Below, in pieces: positions 16,398-27,700 of a DNA stretch of 64,000 nucleotides. The notes below the pieces were generated by a model. That model saw only the letters and a program-made list of their open reading frames with translations, was not told where the DNA came from and did no database searches. A program made the position numbers and the translations under genes. Within the stretch, counting starts at the first letter, position 1; the number at the start of each line of letters is the position of its first letter. The stretch is from a virus. The stretch covers positions 119,278 through 183,277 of the IMG/VR virus record IMGVR_UViG_3300019487_000019. The stretch is one strand, 5' to 3'.

Positions 16398-19211
16398 ATG
16401 GCAGCAGAACCAAGAAAAGAAACATCTCAGCCGATACATGATCCAAAACAAAAGAGCGAAGCAGAGACGCCACCACCGTCAAAAACGGACCAGCCTCGTC
16501 AATTAACGGGTCGACGATCTGTTGACATCAATCGATTGTCTGATGCTCGCTCGTATAGCTATTATTTTGTGCTAGTGATGTGTAAAGATAGCGACACGGC
16601 CGAGGCCCTAGCGAAAGATAATACTGGTAGTATTTGGCGCCATCCTCTTGGTCCGGACGAAGCCGAAAAGTGGGGAGCGATGGGAAAGTATTCACCCCGA
16701 AAACTTACACTAGAGGGTGTTCCGTGTGAGTTTTGTGTATTGATTGATGGCTCGTCTGATGCAGATTTTGCCATTACCGATGTAAGGTGGCTATCTGCGA
16801 CGGCAGCGGAAGCGGTTCCGGGTGATGCAGGAACATCTGTTGCTGTGGAAGGTTCCGTGAAAGTTTCTGAGCCACGTGGTGTAATTTTTGTTGACCAGAT
16901 TGTCACGTGCACACAGGCTCTTAACGTTGACGCGTCAAGTGTCGTTTGGTTGTTAAAGCCGTTCTTTGTTGGATATGACAATAAAGGCTTGGGTCGAAAC
17001 AATCAAGACAGTGCCCTGTTCATCAACGACATTAAGCCTGTCATGTTTATCCCATACGACATCGCAGGTGTGTTTGCGGAAACAGGAGGCGTGTATGACA
17101 TGCAGTGGGTTGGCATGGCGAACGGTGCCACACGTATGCCACAATATTCTCGTGCGGCTGATGGTTTTACAGCAAAGGTGGGCCCAACCCTGAAGGCCGC
17201 GATGGCCAACATACAAACACAGATTACGAAGCGGTATGAGGAGTATTACCAGTGCTTTATTGGAAGATTGAAAGACGCGGGTCTGGATCAAAGCCGTTTT
17301 TTTACCGACCAAAACCAATATAAGAGGGTTGAGTACATTATCCTGCTTGATCCTGTTTACTGTAGCGATTTGTACCGAGTCAACGATACACCCCAGCAGG
17401 TCAAAGATAAAGGCGAATGCGAAGAAGCAGCAACACTCAAGCAGACAATTGGTGGTAGTCTTGAAAGCGCTATTCGCTCTGTTATGCAAATGTCGCCTCA
17501 AGTTAAGCTTGATATGACGGGTGCTGGACCCGACAAAGTTAAGTGGGAGTATAAGATTCATACATCGCTTCGCTCTATGCCGGACAAAAATCAAGTGATC
17601 TATTCCGTAAAACGTTTTGCCTCCCCAAAGGGGGGATTGATCGAATCTTTGGTGGGGGGAGCATCGAGGGGTGGACTCAGTGATGAAATCATTAGCAGGC
17701 ATTTGGTGATTTTTGATTATATCTACACGGGGTTGAACACGGACATTCTTGAATTTGATTTAAAGATGAATTTAGGCCTAGCATATTTGCAAACGGCAAC
17801 AAGCGCTAATTCATTTAAAGAACAACTGCAAAATATTGGTGCTCGTTCAACTCACATTGATCCGAATGGGTGGACGAATCCACAAACTCCCACTAATCCC
17901 GTTAAGTTTCCAGTCTACTTTGGATCACAAGCACAGGGGCGCGGAAATAATACTGATCACCCGGGAACAAATATTGGTGCAAGTTTTACAATGGCAAAGC
18001 ATGCCAGTTTGGAGGTTGCTGAGGCGACTGTAAAAATTCGTGGGAATACAGCATTCCTCGAAACAGCTAGCAATCTTTCAAATCCTGCTGTTTCGCTACG
18101 ATTTGTAGACGCAGTAGTTTTAAAGCCGGACGGTTCAAACGTTTGTGGTGCAACCAATTCGACAACAGAAACGCAATCAACCATTGGACCAATGTTGATG
18201 GGCGACTTTCCGCTCCTGGCAAAGATAAACATTAAGATGCCTCAGAAAAACGACGACTTGCAGGCATTTCGTGATCGAACAAGCTATGCGGCGAACTTTT
18301 GGTTTGAAGGGCATTACTACATCTATGGAATTGAGCATAACTTCACTGCTGGGGAATTTACGCAGACTCTTCAAATGATCGCGCTACCTGAGGCCAATAC
18401 GTATGACTTTTTGAAAAAGAACAAAGAGAAAGCAGTTGCTTTTACAGCAATGGTGAGCAAGTGTTACGATTTTGTTGAACCGTGCACGGAACCTGCAAAG
18501 GGCCAAGAGCCAACCGCTAAAAGCAACGCTGCGGGTGCGAAACCATGTCCGACCCCAGAAGAGAAAAAGAAACAAGCGAATAATAAGGACTGTCAGGATA
18601 AACCAAAGGTTGATCCACCACCAGCGGTGCAAACGCCCCAACCGCAACCAACACCACCGCCGCCTCCTCCTCAAAAACAACCGGCGACGAATGTGCCTTC
18701 GGACTGTCAAGATATTTTTGCACACGAGGGACCATTCCCACCAACGTTCCAATTGTCGCCAAATTATCAACTGAAGGACTTGACAACGAATACGCGTATT
18801 TCTGCTCCGAATTATGCTCTGAGGGCAGTAAATGGCCTTTCGGAAAAGGAAATCGTGTGCAACTTGCGGGCACTGTGTGTTAACATTGTCGAGCCGCTGC
18901 GCAACACTTACGGGGCCTCGTTGGTGATTAATTCTGCCTTCAGGAGTAATAGCAATTCACAACACGGTCTTGGGGAAGCAGTTGATGTCGCATTTACTAA
19001 CATAGAATCCAATTCAAGTGCAATGTTCGAACGCGCGAAAAAGGTTGTTGGAGAAGTACCATACGATCAATTCCTCTTAGAAAAGGACCGAACGTTTTGG
19101 CTCCACATTTCTTTTACGCGTGGTCAGAGTCGCATAAAGCAGATCAATAAAGTTGGAACAATTAATGTATCAAATAAGGGCGCCTTCCTTGTAGGACTTC
19201 ACCAAATATGA
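16398..19211 (+). CDS. Baseplate hub protein (gp27-like) fused to an M15-type murein peptidase
   Basis: This 937-residue protein occupies the hub position just before the gp5-like spike, overlapping it by 4 bases. The first ~680 residues are a beta-rich structural region that I do not match to a specific motif; residues ~700-775 are a Pro/Lys/Gln linker. The C-terminal domain carries the peptidase M15 zinc site: INSAFRSNSNSQHGLGEAVD with His856 and Asp863, catalytic-type Glu895 in FLLEKDR, and His903 in WLHISF. M15 enzymes cleave peptide cross-links in murein. In T4 the lytic domain is a lysozyme inside gp5, so here the digestive function seems moved to the hub. The hub assignment is by position; the peptidase is clear. 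Confidence 0.8.
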   Translation: MAAEPRKETSQPIHDPKQKSEAETPPPSKTDQPRQLTGRRSVDINRLSDARSYSYYFVLVMCKDSDTAEALAKDNTGSIWRHPLGPDEAEKWGAMGKYSPRKLTLEGVPCEFCVLIDGSSDADFAITDVRWLSATAAEAVPGDAGTSVAVEGSVKVSEPRGVIFVDQIVTCTQALNVDASSVVWLLKPFFVGYDNKGLGRNNQDSALFINDIKPVMFIPYDIAGVFAETGGVYDMQWVGMANGATRMPQYSRAADGFTAKVGPTLKAAMANIQTQITKRYEEYYQCFIGRLKDAGLDQSRFFTDQNQYKRVEYIILLDPVYCSDLYRVNDTPQQVKDKGECEEAATLKQTIGGSLESAIRSVMQMSPQVKLDMTGAGPDKVKWEYKIHTSLRSMPDKNQVIYSVKRFASPKGGLIESLVGGASRGGLSDEIISRHLVIFDYIYTGLNTDILEFDLKMNLGLAYLQTATSANSFKEQLQNIGARSTHIDPNGWTNPQTPTNPVKFPVYFGSQAQGRGNNTDHPGTNIGASFTMAKHASLEVAEATVKIRGNTAFLETASNLSNPAVSLRFVDAVVLKPDGSNVCGATNSTTETQSTIGPMLMGDFPLLAKINIKMPQKNDDLQAFRDRTSYAANFWFEGHYYIYGIEHNFTAGEFTQTLQMIALPEANTYDFLKKNKEKAVAFTAMVSKCYDFVEPCTEPAKGQEPTAKSNAAGAKPCPTPEEKKKQANNKDCQDKPKVDPPPAVQTPQPQPTPPPPPPQKQPATNVPSDCQDIFAHEGPFPPTFQLSPNYQLKDLTTNTRISAPNYALRAVNGLSEKEIVCNLRALCVNIVEPLRNTYGASLVINSAFRSNSNSQHGLGEAVDVAFTNIESNSSAMFERAKKVVGEVPYDQFLLEKDRTFWLHISFTRGQSRIKQINKVGTINVSNKGAFLVGLHQI

Positions 19212-20695
19212 GAACCAGACAACTAGAAACATTTTTAGCAGACGCAAACCCTCGCTCAACTTTTGAGGGGATTGTCACGATGGGATTGGTCGTTGATACT
19301 AACGATCCGCAGCAAATGGGCCGTATACGTGTGGTCTGTCCCACACTTGGAGAGACAATTGGTACATCAATCAATGACTTGCCGTGGGCAATTTACGTTT
19401 CCCCCTTTGCAGGACAGACCGAAGTTGGAACTCGCGGTCCGGAAGAAAGTGAGTCTCGGGGAGCAATTGGATATGGATTGTGGTGTGTTCCAAAAGTCGG
19501 AACACAGGTTTTGGTTATGTTTATTGACGGAGATCCTCGTCTCCGTGTATTCCTTGGCGGTATTTGGGATCAATTTCGTCCACACACAATGCCACATGGT
19601 CGTTTTATGTACGACGAGCACCCAGAGTTAGAGAAAGGTAGTACAGATCAGCGTCCTTTTGGTCCATATACCTCTGACGAAAACTTCATTGAACCACTTA
19701 ACAAAAATCTTCGAGAGGCATTTCCAAAGGGAGAACCAAACTTTGAATGGCGAACTCGAGCTGCGGACTATACAGCAAGTGCAGTTGACATCGAACAACT
19801 CCCCTTTGCGACTAGCCTCGTTCAAGACGATAAGGATTTTACGTGGGATGGTTGGGAAAGTCGTCAGGGCTATAATAAGAGCCGGATCGATCCAGATGCA
19901 ACCGGATTGTTTGGTGAAGGCAATCTTGATAGTCAGGCGTTTTCATTAACATCACCCGGTTTCCATGCATTTTCGATGGATGATCGACAACGAAATTGTC
20001 GTGTTCGTACACGAACGACAAGCGGCGCTCAGATTTTGATGGATGACACGAATGAACGTCTATATTTTACCACCGCAAAAGGAAAAATGTGGATGGAATT
20101 CGATGAAAGTGGCAACCTTGATATCTATTGCGATCGTCGAATCACGTTCCACGCTAAGAAAGACATCAATTTCACAAGCGATGAAACGATTCGTATGTAT
20201 GCCAAAAAAGGCATTCATATGTACAGTGAAGATGAAATTCGTGTCGAGGCGCTGAAAGACGTTCACTTCAAATTTCACATGAATTGGCGCGCTCATATCA
20301 ATCAAAGCACATTTATTTTGACGGATTCCGACACCCACATCAAAACAAAAGGCAGTATGTTTCTTGAAGCGGTTGCCAACATTCAAGAAAAAGCTGGCAG
20401 TACATTAAATCTGACGTCTGGTGGAGTGACAAATCACAATGCTGGCGGCAACATCATCGAAACAGCACCAGCAATTCACCATAATGGTCCAACAGCAGCG
20501 ACGGCCGATCCAGCAAATGATCCGAGTGAGCAGCCCGCATTCTGGACTAATAGGGTTCCTGACCATGAACCGTGGGCTCGTGTTATGACGCAAAACGACT
20601 TTACACATGCGCCAGAATTCCCTTACGATAGCAAGCAAGTTGGTAGAGTTGAGCGTGGGGAAACCATTCCACGAGGCACATTCTGGCGACGTTAA
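19208..20695 (+). CDS. gp5: Baseplate central spike protein gp5-like (OB fold plus beta-helix)
   Basis: The 495-residue product has an N-terminal OB-fold of the gp5/VgrG type (GLVVDTNDPQQMGRIRVVCP, then WCVPKVGTQVLVMFIDGD and FLGGIW). From about residue 290 it has a run of short beta repeats (DIYCDRRITFHAKKDINF and similar) expected of the triple-stranded spike. No lysozyme domain lies between them, unlike T4 gp5; the upstream hub carries a peptidase instead. A PAAR protein encoded at 40484-40768 would cap this spike. Its ATG overlaps the hub stop codon (ATGA). Confidence 0.9.
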   Translation: MRTRQLETFLADANPRSTFEGIVTMGLVVDTNDPQQMGRIRVVCPTLGETIGTSINDLPWAIYVSPFAGQTEVGTRGPEESESRGAIGYGLWCVPKVGTQVLVMFIDGDPRLRVFLGGIWDQFRPHTMPHGRFMYDEHPELEKGSTDQRPFGPYTSDENFIEPLNKNLREAFPKGEPNFEWRTRAADYTASAVDIEQLPFATSLVQDDKDFTWDGWESRQGYNKSRIDPDATGLFGEGNLDSQAFSLTSPGFHAFSMDDRQRNCRVRTRTTSGAQILMDDTNERLYFTTAKGKMWMEFDESGNLDIYCDRRITFHAKKDINFTSDETIRMYAKKGIHMYSEDEIRVEALKDVHFKFHMNWRAHINQSTFILTDSDTHIKTKGSMFLEAVANIQEKAGSTLNLTSGGVTNHNAGGNIIETAPAIHHNGPTAATADPANDPSEQPAFWTNRVPDHEPWARVMTQNDFTHAPEFPYDSKQVGRVERGETIPRGTFWRR

Positions 20696-20701
20696 CCTTT
20701 C

Positions 20702-20709
20702 GATAAATA
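20702..20709 (+). promoter_or_regulatory. T4-type late promoter box (GATAAATA)
   Basis: Plus-strand GATAAATA in the 36-base gap between spike and gp25, about 23 bases before the gp25 ATG. Confidence 0.65.
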
Positions 20710-20731
20710 TGCCTAAACAAGGAACGGTTTG

Positions 20732-21115
20732 ATGATCAAGGGACTTTACAAAGGCTACTCGTCGTTCGAATACCAGAAAAACAAGAGTTTTTCATTGGTC
20801 GATGTCGAGCTAGTGAAGGTGGACTTGCTACAACACATCTTTACGCGACGTGGTGAGCGCGTTATGATGCCAACATTTGGAACGCGAATTCCCGATATGG
20901 CCTTCGAACCAATGGACGACATTACGCTTGGCATTATTCGAGAAGATCTCGAGACGGTTTTCCGATTCGATCCACGCGTGAAGATGCTCTCGCTTCAAGT
21001 AGTCCCAGTTCCAGATCAGAACTACGTAGTTGCTACAGCTCGTTTGCTCTATGTTGAGTTGGAGTTTATTGATACGTTGAATTTGAACATTACTTTTGAA
21101 GGCGTAACGCAATGA
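20732..21115 (+). CDS. gp25: Baseplate wedge subunit gp25
   Basis: A 127-residue protein of the gp25/lysozyme-like baseplate family, which nucleates the sheath. Family features are IFTRRGERVMMPTFGTRIPD and the following LGIIREDLETVFRFDPR. Length matches T4 gp25 (132). I start at the ATG at 20732, with AAGGAA about 8 bases upstream, not at the adjacent TTG. The stop overlaps the gp6 start (ATGA), the T4-like gp25-gp6 pairing. Confidence 0.95.
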   Translation: MIKGLYKGYSSFEYQKNKSFSLVDVELVKVDLLQHIFTRRGERVMMPTFGTRIPDMAFEPMDDITLGIIREDLETVFRFDPRVKMLSLQVVPVPDQNYVVATARLLYVELEFIDTLNLNITFEGVTQ

Positions 21116-24100
21116 GTCGTCTTGTTTCACGTGCTGAAAGTTGGGATCGTGTCTATACAGCGTTCCAAAACGTTAACTTTGCTGCCTTTGATTATAACAC
21201 AGTCAAACAGAGCTTGATTCATTACATCAAGCTATATTTTCCTGAAACCTTCAACGATTATATTGAAAGTAGTGAATTCATTGCAATTATTGAAACATTT
21301 GCGTATATTTCTGAACTGATCGCATATCGTCTTGATACAAATGCACAAGAGGTTTTCATCTCTACGGCACAGCGCCGTGAAAGTATTCTGCGTTTAGCAA
21401 AGCTGATTTCGTATAAAGCGGACAGAGCGCTCCCTGCACGAGGCTTGGTCAAAATTACATCAGCAATGACCACGGAAACTGTGATTGATGCTAATGGTGT
21501 CAATCTTGCTAATACGGCTGTTCGTTGGAATGATACAAACAATACGGAGTGGAAGCAACAATTCGTTTTGATTATGAATAGAGTGCTTGCACAACCGTTT
21601 GGTACGGTTCGACCAACCGACCGATTTCAAATTCAAGACGTTGTATTTGAACTATATCGGTGGAATTTGATTCCAGTGCCACAAGGTGTGTTTTCATACG
21701 GCACCTCGGTAGGTGGAACATCCGTGAGTATGGAATTGGTTCCGGTTGAGCACGACGATTCGTTGGGTATTATTGAACGTCGCCCACAAAATAATTCTGA
21801 CTTCTCGTTCCTCTACGGAACGGATGGACTAGGCGATTCTTCTGATACGACGGGATTCTTCTGTTTTACCAAACAGGGAACTCTGCAACGTTTCCGCACA
21901 ACATTTGATGGTATTACGCCAAACCAAACGTATGATGTCAATGCAACAAATGTCAACGAGATTGATGTTTGGCTGAACAATGTTAACCCCGATACGGGGG
22001 TCACCTTGGATGAACCGGCTCTACTACCGTATAAACGTGCAAGTGATATTCCGTCGGGTGAATGGCAGCAGGTTGACTTAGCTCATGCGCAAAACGTCAT
22101 CTTTAACACAAATCCTGCTCGCAACAAATATGAAATCGAAACGTTAACAGATGACCGAATTCGTTTGATCTTTGGTGATGGGGAATTTGCAGACATTCCA
22201 TCTGGTACCTTTGATATTTGGACTCGCGCAAGTCTCGATCAGGATCTTAGTATTCCGCGGTCTGCCGTCGCTAATATTCCAGCAACGTTTACATACACAG
22301 ATGCTTTTGGTCGTGTTCAAACATTCACGTTTACTGTATCATTAATTAATAGTTTGCAGAATGCTTCCGCGCGCGAAACAATCGAACACATTCGCGTCAC
22401 AGCACCAGCAGTTTACTTTACGCAAGATCGTATGGTAAATGCAGAAGACTACAATATCTTCCCGCTCCAAGACAGCACAATTCTAAAACTCCGGTCGATC
22501 AATAGAACCTTTGCGGGTGATAGCAAGTACATAGCATGGCACGACCCACGAGAAAATTACGAAAATGTCAAAATCTTTAGTGATGATGGCTACCTATACT
22601 TTGATGATAACCTAACGGGAACACTTACGCCATCAGTCAACATCAATACGTTGATTGAAACGTACATTCAGCCGTTGTTGTCGTCAACCGACATCTTTAT
22701 GCAGCTCGTGTCAAACGGAGTTGATGTTGCCGACATTCGTCGTATTTTCAATCAAGATGAACTCGACCGTATTGCAGCGGCATTAACTGCTCCACCAAGT
22801 CCTGTTTCAGCCGAATTGTATTATAACAAAGTCCTGAATGAATGGTTTGCTGTAAAGGAAAGCGCGGATCCGGCAAACGCTGGTACCCCACCATTGTACG
22901 TGGATGGGTTGGGTGGTGCAGGTTGGAATGCAAGTCCCGCTCTAAATGACTTCATTCCGTATGCTCTTATTTTTGCTGAACAAATCAATATTGTTGACAA
23001 CATCTACCGAGTTTCACGTCTCGGACGTCGAACAATTGTAGAAAGCGTGACAACACGTTTCTGGAACACAAATAATGCCAACACAGTCGTTGACTATGAC
23101 ACATTGAACTCTGTGAATGATGACGTAATCATCCTTAAGGCTAACTTGAACAACAACCGAAACGGTGTTCTAACACAGAATTGGGAGTTTGATGTTCTTG
23201 GGCAAGAGACGATTGAAAGTGGACCTGATCTCGGCTTGACAGACATTCATCGGTTGAGTGTAATTTCAGCAGATCAAAACGGAGATCATGTTCCTGACAA
23301 CCCAAATCTTTTGGAACTAATCAATCCAGTTTTTACATTGACGGCGGGCTACCAAGAAATAACGTTTACGACACCAATTAGCGGTGCGGATCTTCCGTAT
23401 ACGGTTGCAACAACATACACGGCAACCCTTACGATTGATGGTGTCGCAACTCCTGTTTCGATGCCGGTCGTTACACCACTGACATTTACTTTTAGTAGTT
23501 TAGTCGCCGCTGTTAATGCTGCATTGCCCGTTGCGCCTGCACCAGGCGCAGGACATATTCAGCTCTTCCAGGGAGGTTTGCTCGTCACGAGTGCAACTTA
23601 CGACACGACCTCTACGGTTGCAATAACACAGCCGGGCGGTGGTCCATTTATCTTCGGAAGCATTGTTAATCCTGGACCTGGCACAATTGGCACAGCAGTC
23701 GTTGGCTCTTCGACAGCTCCACATACTGGAACAGTTCTGACAGTTCCGAGTGACTACATTACCGGACAGGGAGATGTGTCTGTGTCTGGCGATCTAACGG
23801 GCATGGTCAATACATCCGATTGGAATGAAGGATCGCTAATAGCGAATGAGATTGTCAACACTGTTGATGTGTTTGACATGAACGGCAATATTGAGGTGTC
23901 CGTTTCTGTGAAAGATTACGTGTATTTCTCTCGTCTAACGATAACAGAGCCGTGGGTGCCGACAGAGACAACTCCTCAGTCAATGTCTCTATTCATTGAA
24001 GATATGTTGGCGGGTTCAGACCTGTGGCGCCGAAATAATGGACGAAACAATTTCAACTTTGCATGGTTCCATCGTTCAACTCGGTACCATTTAGTCGATC

Positions 24101-24660
24101 CAGCAGCAAGCAATATTATCGATACGTATGTGATCACGAAAGGCTATTACACATCTCTAAAGCGCGCTCTTGAGAACAATGAAACTCTTCCATCTGTACC
24201 AACACCACAAGACTTGCGCACGTCTTACAATTATTTGCTTGATAATAAGATGATCAGCGATACCGTAATCCTCCACGGTGGTCTTATTCGTCTGCTTTTC
24301 GGGCCTAATGCGGCACCAGAATTGCAAGCTACACTAAAGGTCATTCGGGCGGAAAATGGGGTGCTGACTGATAATCAAGTCAAGACGACAATTGTCACAA
24401 CCATTCGAAACTTCTTTGATATTACGACGTGGGAGTTTGGTGAAACGTTCTTCTTCACGGAAATGGCAGCAGCAATTCATGCCGCTCTTCCAACAGAGAT
24501 TCGATCTGTTGTTCTTGTTCCAACATTTACAACCAACCAATTCGGCGATATGTTTGAGGTGTTGTGTCGTGAGGACGAGATTTTCTACGCTGACATTAGT
24601 GTAAACAACGTCGAGATTGTTCCTGCATATAATGCGGTAAATCTGCGATTGAACGGCTAA
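21112..24660 (+). CDS. gp6: Baseplate wedge subunit gp6, enlarged
   Basis: The 1182-residue protein begins with a gp6/BaseplateJ-like region (SLIHYIKLYFPETFNDYIES, IETFAYISELIAYRLDTN, RRESILRLAKLISY) and ends with the conserved C-terminal part (FFDITTWEFGETFFFTEMA). gp6 dimers form the inner ring of the wedges. T4 gp6 is 660 residues; here extra segments are inserted, including one near residues 740-910 rich in Thr, Val, Pro and Gly, which looks like a beta-sandwich decoration and contains a TLTIDGVATPVS module similar to others in this operon. No intein splice motifs are seen at the insertions. Confidence 0.92.
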   Translation: MSRLVSRAESWDRVYTAFQNVNFAAFDYNTVKQSLIHYIKLYFPETFNDYIESSEFIAIIETFAYISELIAYRLDTNAQEVFISTAQRRESILRLAKLISYKADRALPARGLVKITSAMTTETVIDANGVNLANTAVRWNDTNNTEWKQQFVLIMNRVLAQPFGTVRPTDRFQIQDVVFELYRWNLIPVPQGVFSYGTSVGGTSVSMELVPVEHDDSLGIIERRPQNNSDFSFLYGTDGLGDSSDTTGFFCFTKQGTLQRFRTTFDGITPNQTYDVNATNVNEIDVWLNNVNPDTGVTLDEPALLPYKRASDIPSGEWQQVDLAHAQNVIFNTNPARNKYEIETLTDDRIRLIFGDGEFADIPSGTFDIWTRASLDQDLSIPRSAVANIPATFTYTDAFGRVQTFTFTVSLINSLQNASARETIEHIRVTAPAVYFTQDRMVNAEDYNIFPLQDSTILKLRSINRTFAGDSKYIAWHDPRENYENVKIFSDDGYLYFDDNLTGTLTPSVNINTLIETYIQPLLSSTDIFMQLVSNGVDVADIRRIFNQDELDRIAAALTAPPSPVSAELYYNKVLNEWFAVKESADPANAGTPPLYVDGLGGAGWNASPALNDFIPYALIFAEQINIVDNIYRVSRLGRRTIVESVTTRFWNTNNANTVVDYDTLNSVNDDVIILKANLNNNRNGVLTQNWEFDVLGQETIESGPDLGLTDIHRLSVISADQNGDHVPDNPNLLELINPVFTLTAGYQEITFTTPISGADLPYTVATTYTATLTIDGVATPVSMPVVTPLTFTFSSLVAAVNAALPVAPAPGAGHIQLFQGGLLVTSATYDTTSTVAITQPGGGPFIFGSIVNPGPGTIGTAVVGSSTAPHTGTVLTVPSDYITGQGDVSVSGDLTGMVNTSDWNEGSLIANEIVNTVDVFDMNGNIEVSVSVKDYVYFSRLTITEPWVPTETTPQSMSLFIEDMLAGSDLWRRNNGRNNFNFAWFHRSTRYHLVDPAASNIIDTYVITKGYYTSLKRALENNETLPSVPTPQDLRTSYNYLLDNKMISDTVILHGGLIRLLFGPNAAPELQATLKVIRAENGVLTDNQVKTTIVTTIRNFFDITTWEFGETFFFTEMAAAIHAALPTEIRSVVLVPTFTTNQFGDMFEVLCREDEIFYADISVNNVEIVPAYNAVNLRLNG

Positions 24661-24690
24661 AATCGCGGTTTATTTCAGTCGTACCCCAAA

Positions 24691-24698
24691 ACTAAATA
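24691..24698 (+). promoter_or_regulatory. Possible late promoter box (ACTAAATA)
   Basis: Plus-strand ACTAAATA in the 59-base gap before the 3684-residue gene, about 22 bases upstream of its GTG. Confidence 0.45.
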
Positions 24699-24719
24699 TC
24701 TAGAAACAGAGGATTTACT

Positions 24720-27700
24720 GTGAGCAACAGCGACGCAGACGACAAACCACGTACAAACATATTCGAAATGTTGCCGAACGTTCTCCGTTCGGACACAAAC
24801 GAAGCTGTCTTTGAGAACGTCTTCAACAAGTTCTTGACAAAAGACGATACCAGCCATATTGCTGGCTATATTGGTCAAAGCAATCCAACTTCACTAACGA
24901 AACGTCAGCTTCCTGAGCCAACACCACAGCTCCAAGCGTTCCAACTTCAACCAACACTATACACAAAGGTCGGAAGCAGTGAATATGTGCTTCCTTTTAA
25001 GTCATTTCAAAAACAATCGGAACTGATGGGCATCGACTTCACTCGCATGCAAGAATGGGGCAATGCTTTGCAGTTCAACTGGGTGCCGCCTGTTAACTTT
25101 GACATGCTGGTCAATTATGCGGACTACTTTTGGTTTTCGGGTGACTTACTCGATCGCCCTCAATATCTAACGATTGAGAGCCGTTGTAATAAGCAACAGG
25201 GCATTTTGGCTGCCTATAACAAACTGGTGGCAGCGTTTGGTGATTTGTTTCCGATTATTGAGATCAATGTAGCAGAGAATAGCGTAACGATTTCTGGTCA
25301 ATACACAACGTTGTTTATTGAGGGCTTCCGAGTATGGATCAAGGGTACGAGTGATATTAACATTCGTAACCAGTTCTTCACAGTTCTCACATCGACATAT
25401 AACCTCTCCACACAAACAACATTAGTGGTGGGCGTGAATGCACCAGCACAGGAATGGACTATTACAGGCAACTTCTTGTCGGTTTTGACGCCCGGAGCGG
25501 TGTTCAATATTACAGGTAATACAGGCGGAGCCGACGGCACATACACGGTGGCGGCAGCAACCTTTGATGGAATGAACACCATTATTATGGTGAATGAAAC
25601 GATTCCTCTATCAGCAACACCTACTGGCACGTGTACAATTCCTTTGAATGTGTGTGCGGGTGAGACACTTCCACCACAGACAACGATTTTCTTTGATCCA
25701 GACGTATCACCAATCGCCATCCGTAGTCCTACCGCACCACCAGCGTCGGTGGTGGGTCGCTATTGGGTCGATACCGACGACAATAGTGTGTATTGTTGGA
25801 GTGGACTTGCTTGGATACCATGTTCGCCAATTGCAAGTGGTACTCTTTCGCTTCAAGAGCTTCATAGCATTCTTCGTCGAGACACAAACTGTGTTTGCTA
25901 TGGTGATTACGGTTGGGATTTGGCTTTGTGGGACGACAGTCCACCGGGTTGGGAAGCGTTCCTAACGCCACTTTCACAACCAACACAGGCAGCTTGGATT
26001 ACGATGAACGGTACACCAGTTCCATTGGACTTGTGGCTCGATACAACCAATGATATTTTGTTTCAGTTGGCACCAGCAGTCTACACGATTACTGATGTTG
26101 TTCCAGGATCTAGTTTGTGGGTAGTCGGTGGAGATCAAACGGCTGCTTTCACAGCTGGCACAAATTTTGCAGTTGTTGGCAACACAGGTATTGGAACGGC
26201 AGGATTCACCGTTGTTTCGTCTGTGTATGTTCCCGTTGACCTCGAAACACAGATCACTGTTAGCGAAGTAATTCCTGGCACGGCCACAAACGATGGCAGT
26301 GCGTATGTTTGGATTCCAATTATTATTGATTGGACGGTTTTTGTTGGTGATATGTTGGTTGGTGATGTGTTGTGGGATCTTGCAACAAGCTGTTTCAACG
26401 CTCTTCAAGAACCAAATCAATGGACACAGCAGAATAAGTGGGTTCACAAATCCCACCTGACTTCATTTGCCGGTGTCCGTCGTGCACAAATTCCAATTAT
26501 TGAATATGATAGTCGTGCAGAATTGAACAGTTGGACAAAAATCAATCACGTGTGGAAATATCGACCAGTAAGTTCTGGTTCATTTGAAACAGTTTCAGCT
26601 CCTCCACAGCGATTTGAATTGGAACCAATCAGGGGTTGGTTGGCAGTTGAAGATCCACCGGCAAGTAGTACGTGGTATCTGTATTTGTTTGATGAAAACA
26701 TGACGCAAGCTCGGGATTATGACTACACACAAGAATTTGTTCCCGACTTTCGTTTCCTTGTTCGCGATAATGCATTCCTTAACCAGCTATTGACAGTCGA
26801 TTATTCGGTCCATCGAGAAGCATTACCGACTGATCCGAGTGCTGTACAGGGTTACATGATCACAGTTGTCAAGCTTCAAGACACAGGACCCGCAATTGAT
26901 GCATTCTTTGCACTGAATCCGAGTGGCGGCACAGCGACAAATAAACGTCTCGAGCCCCAAGCAACAAGTCGGGGGGATACCTGGCGTGGATATCACGTTC
27001 ATTGGGTGTTGAGTCAGGCTGATGAGACGACACAAGCGGCGGCCTCACAAACAGAGAATCCAGTCTTAGCACGAGCTGTCAATGAGGGCGATCCTTGGGC
27101 GTTCGCCACACAAACATCAGTAGGACCAACGATTGTTGGCGATTATTTTCAGGAAATCACACCCACCACAGCAGTATCAACAATTCAATTGGATGCTTCG
27201 TTCCGCTTTGCACCGATTACTGAGTTTGTTGTTGTTGGAGTTATCCCGGGACCGGGCGGTATTTGGACTATCTCTGGCAACTATGCCTCGCTGTTTTCGA
27301 TTAATCAATCATTCGTCATTCCAAACAACACAGGCGGTGGAGATGGCATTTATACCGTAGCGTCGGTTGCAAATGCTGGTCCAAATACTGCAATCACGGT
27401 GAATGAAACTATTCCTCCGCTAGCTGACGCAAGCGGCACAATTGAAACAGGGCGATTGCTATTTGCATTGGCTGGACAGGATCAACTGCGAGTGTTTGTT
27501 GACAATATCCAGCAGTACGGTACCTATACAGAACAAACGGCTACAGGATCACCTGATTACACAGCAATAGGCACAACAACGACAACGCTTGCGAGCTTTA
27601 CATACGTCACAGGTATAGTGTTCGACGCACCGCTAGCTCAGTACGCTGTTGTGCGGATTGAGGTTGGCTCAGCATCCTTGCGGGATATGGGCTTGCAATA

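Noticed and set aside
16953-17702. 249-codon minus-strand ORF inside the hub gene
   Set aside because: Cys/His/Leu-rich antisense frame with no ribosome site, inside a well-supported gene.
21112-24660. Inteins in enlarged gp6 and in the giant baseplate protein
   Set aside because: Insertions lack an initiating Cys/Ser block, a T-x-x-H block and a terminal Asn before Cys/Ser/Thr; they look like beta-domain insertions.
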